Below are positions 5,286 through 5,454 of a stretch of 5,454 bases of DNA, one piece after another. Made by a program: the position numbers and the translations under genes. Origin of the DNA: Alphaproteobacteria bacterium (GTDB lineage: Bacteria; Pseudomonadota; Alphaproteobacteria; UBA6615). Location of the stretch: contig JABDJY010000353.1 in NCBI GenBank assembly GCA_013003285.1, positions 1 through 5,454 on the forward strand, in the 5' to 3' direction. The notes beneath the pieces are model-generated. The model ran no database searches, was not told where the DNA came from, and saw nothing but the letters and a program-made list of their open reading frames with translations. Position 1 is the first letter of the stretch. The number at the start of each line of letters is the position of its first letter.

Positions 5286-5454
5286 TTGGATCTGCGCCAT
5301 ATTCGTTCGTTTATTGCGGTTTATGAGGAAGGCAGCATCAATCGTGCGGCCACGCGCCTGCACTGCGCCCAGCCGAGCCTCAGCCTGCAATTGCGTAATC
5401 TGGAAGAATCCCTGTCGGTCGAGCTGTTCGAGCGCCATGCCCGCGGTGCCCGGC
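5286..5454 (+). CDS. LysR-type transcriptional regulator, N-terminal part (partial)
   Basis: Only the first 56 codons are present; the gene runs off the window. The fragment is the winged helix-turn-helix of LysR-type regulators. It opens LRHIRSFIAVYEEGSINRAA and continues with LHCAQPSLSLQLRNLEE (31-47) and LFERHARG (50-57 region), matching the family pattern GSxxRAAxxLxxxQPSLSxQIxxLE. The start is TTG 5286: it gives the standard (M)DLRxIRxF beginning, GGTGG lies about eight bases upstream, and the frame holds no ATG or GTG between it and the TAG at 5238. The effector-binding domain is outside the window, so the inducer cannot be guessed. Its divergent position and the LysR box in the shared intergenic region make the adjacent monooxygenase its likely target and suggest autoregulation. 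Confidence 0.9.
   Translation, partial: MDLRHIRSFIAVYEEGSINRAATRLHCAQPSLSLQLRNLEESLSVELFERHARGAR

Overview
The window looks like a moderately GC-rich proteobacterial chromosome segment, most likely from an alphaproteobacterium. This is an inference from codon usage, Shine-Dalgarno leaders and the mix of gene families: a CaiB-type CoA-transferase, a small Rieske ferredoxin, long luciferase-like monooxygenases and a LysR regulator. No tRNA, rRNA, CRISPR array or mobile element is visible.

Layout. On the plus strand, 1-734 is a tight run of three genes: the 3' end of a CaiB/BaiF-type CoA-transferase, a 66-residue DUF551-like protein, and a 112-residue Rieske [2Fe-2S] protein, with gaps of about 20 nt. 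After a 127-nt gap, a second plus-strand pair follows at 862-2380: a calcineurin-like metallophosphoesterase and an ArsM-like SAM-dependent methyltransferase. The methyltransferase has lost three of the four cysteines typical of arsenite methyltransferases. This pair ends at a compact convergent terminator block (2393-2447) shared with the minus-strand genes.

On the minus strand, 2470-5123 holds two tandem paralogous luciferase-like flavin-dependent monooxygenases. They are about 69% identical by hand count and are separated by a perfect 15-bp-stem hairpin. The upstream copy (3894-5123) is divergent from a LysR-type regulator that starts at TTG 5286 and runs off the window. The 162-nt divergent region is AT-rich and holds a textbook LysR-type box (TATAG-N7-CTATA) overlapping the regulator's own -10, plus a 9-bp inverted repeat abutting the -10-like element of the monooxygenase.

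How it may work together (inference): the LysR protein probably controls itself and the adjacent monooxygenase. It may also control the second monooxygenase, whose leader carries similar short motifs at nearly the same distances from its start. The monooxygenases probably oxidise a small organic substrate with reduced flavin (FMNH2 or F420H2), but nothing in the window identifies the substrate. The most notable points are the regulated tandem monooxygenase pair and the cysteine-depleted ArsM-like methyltransferase.
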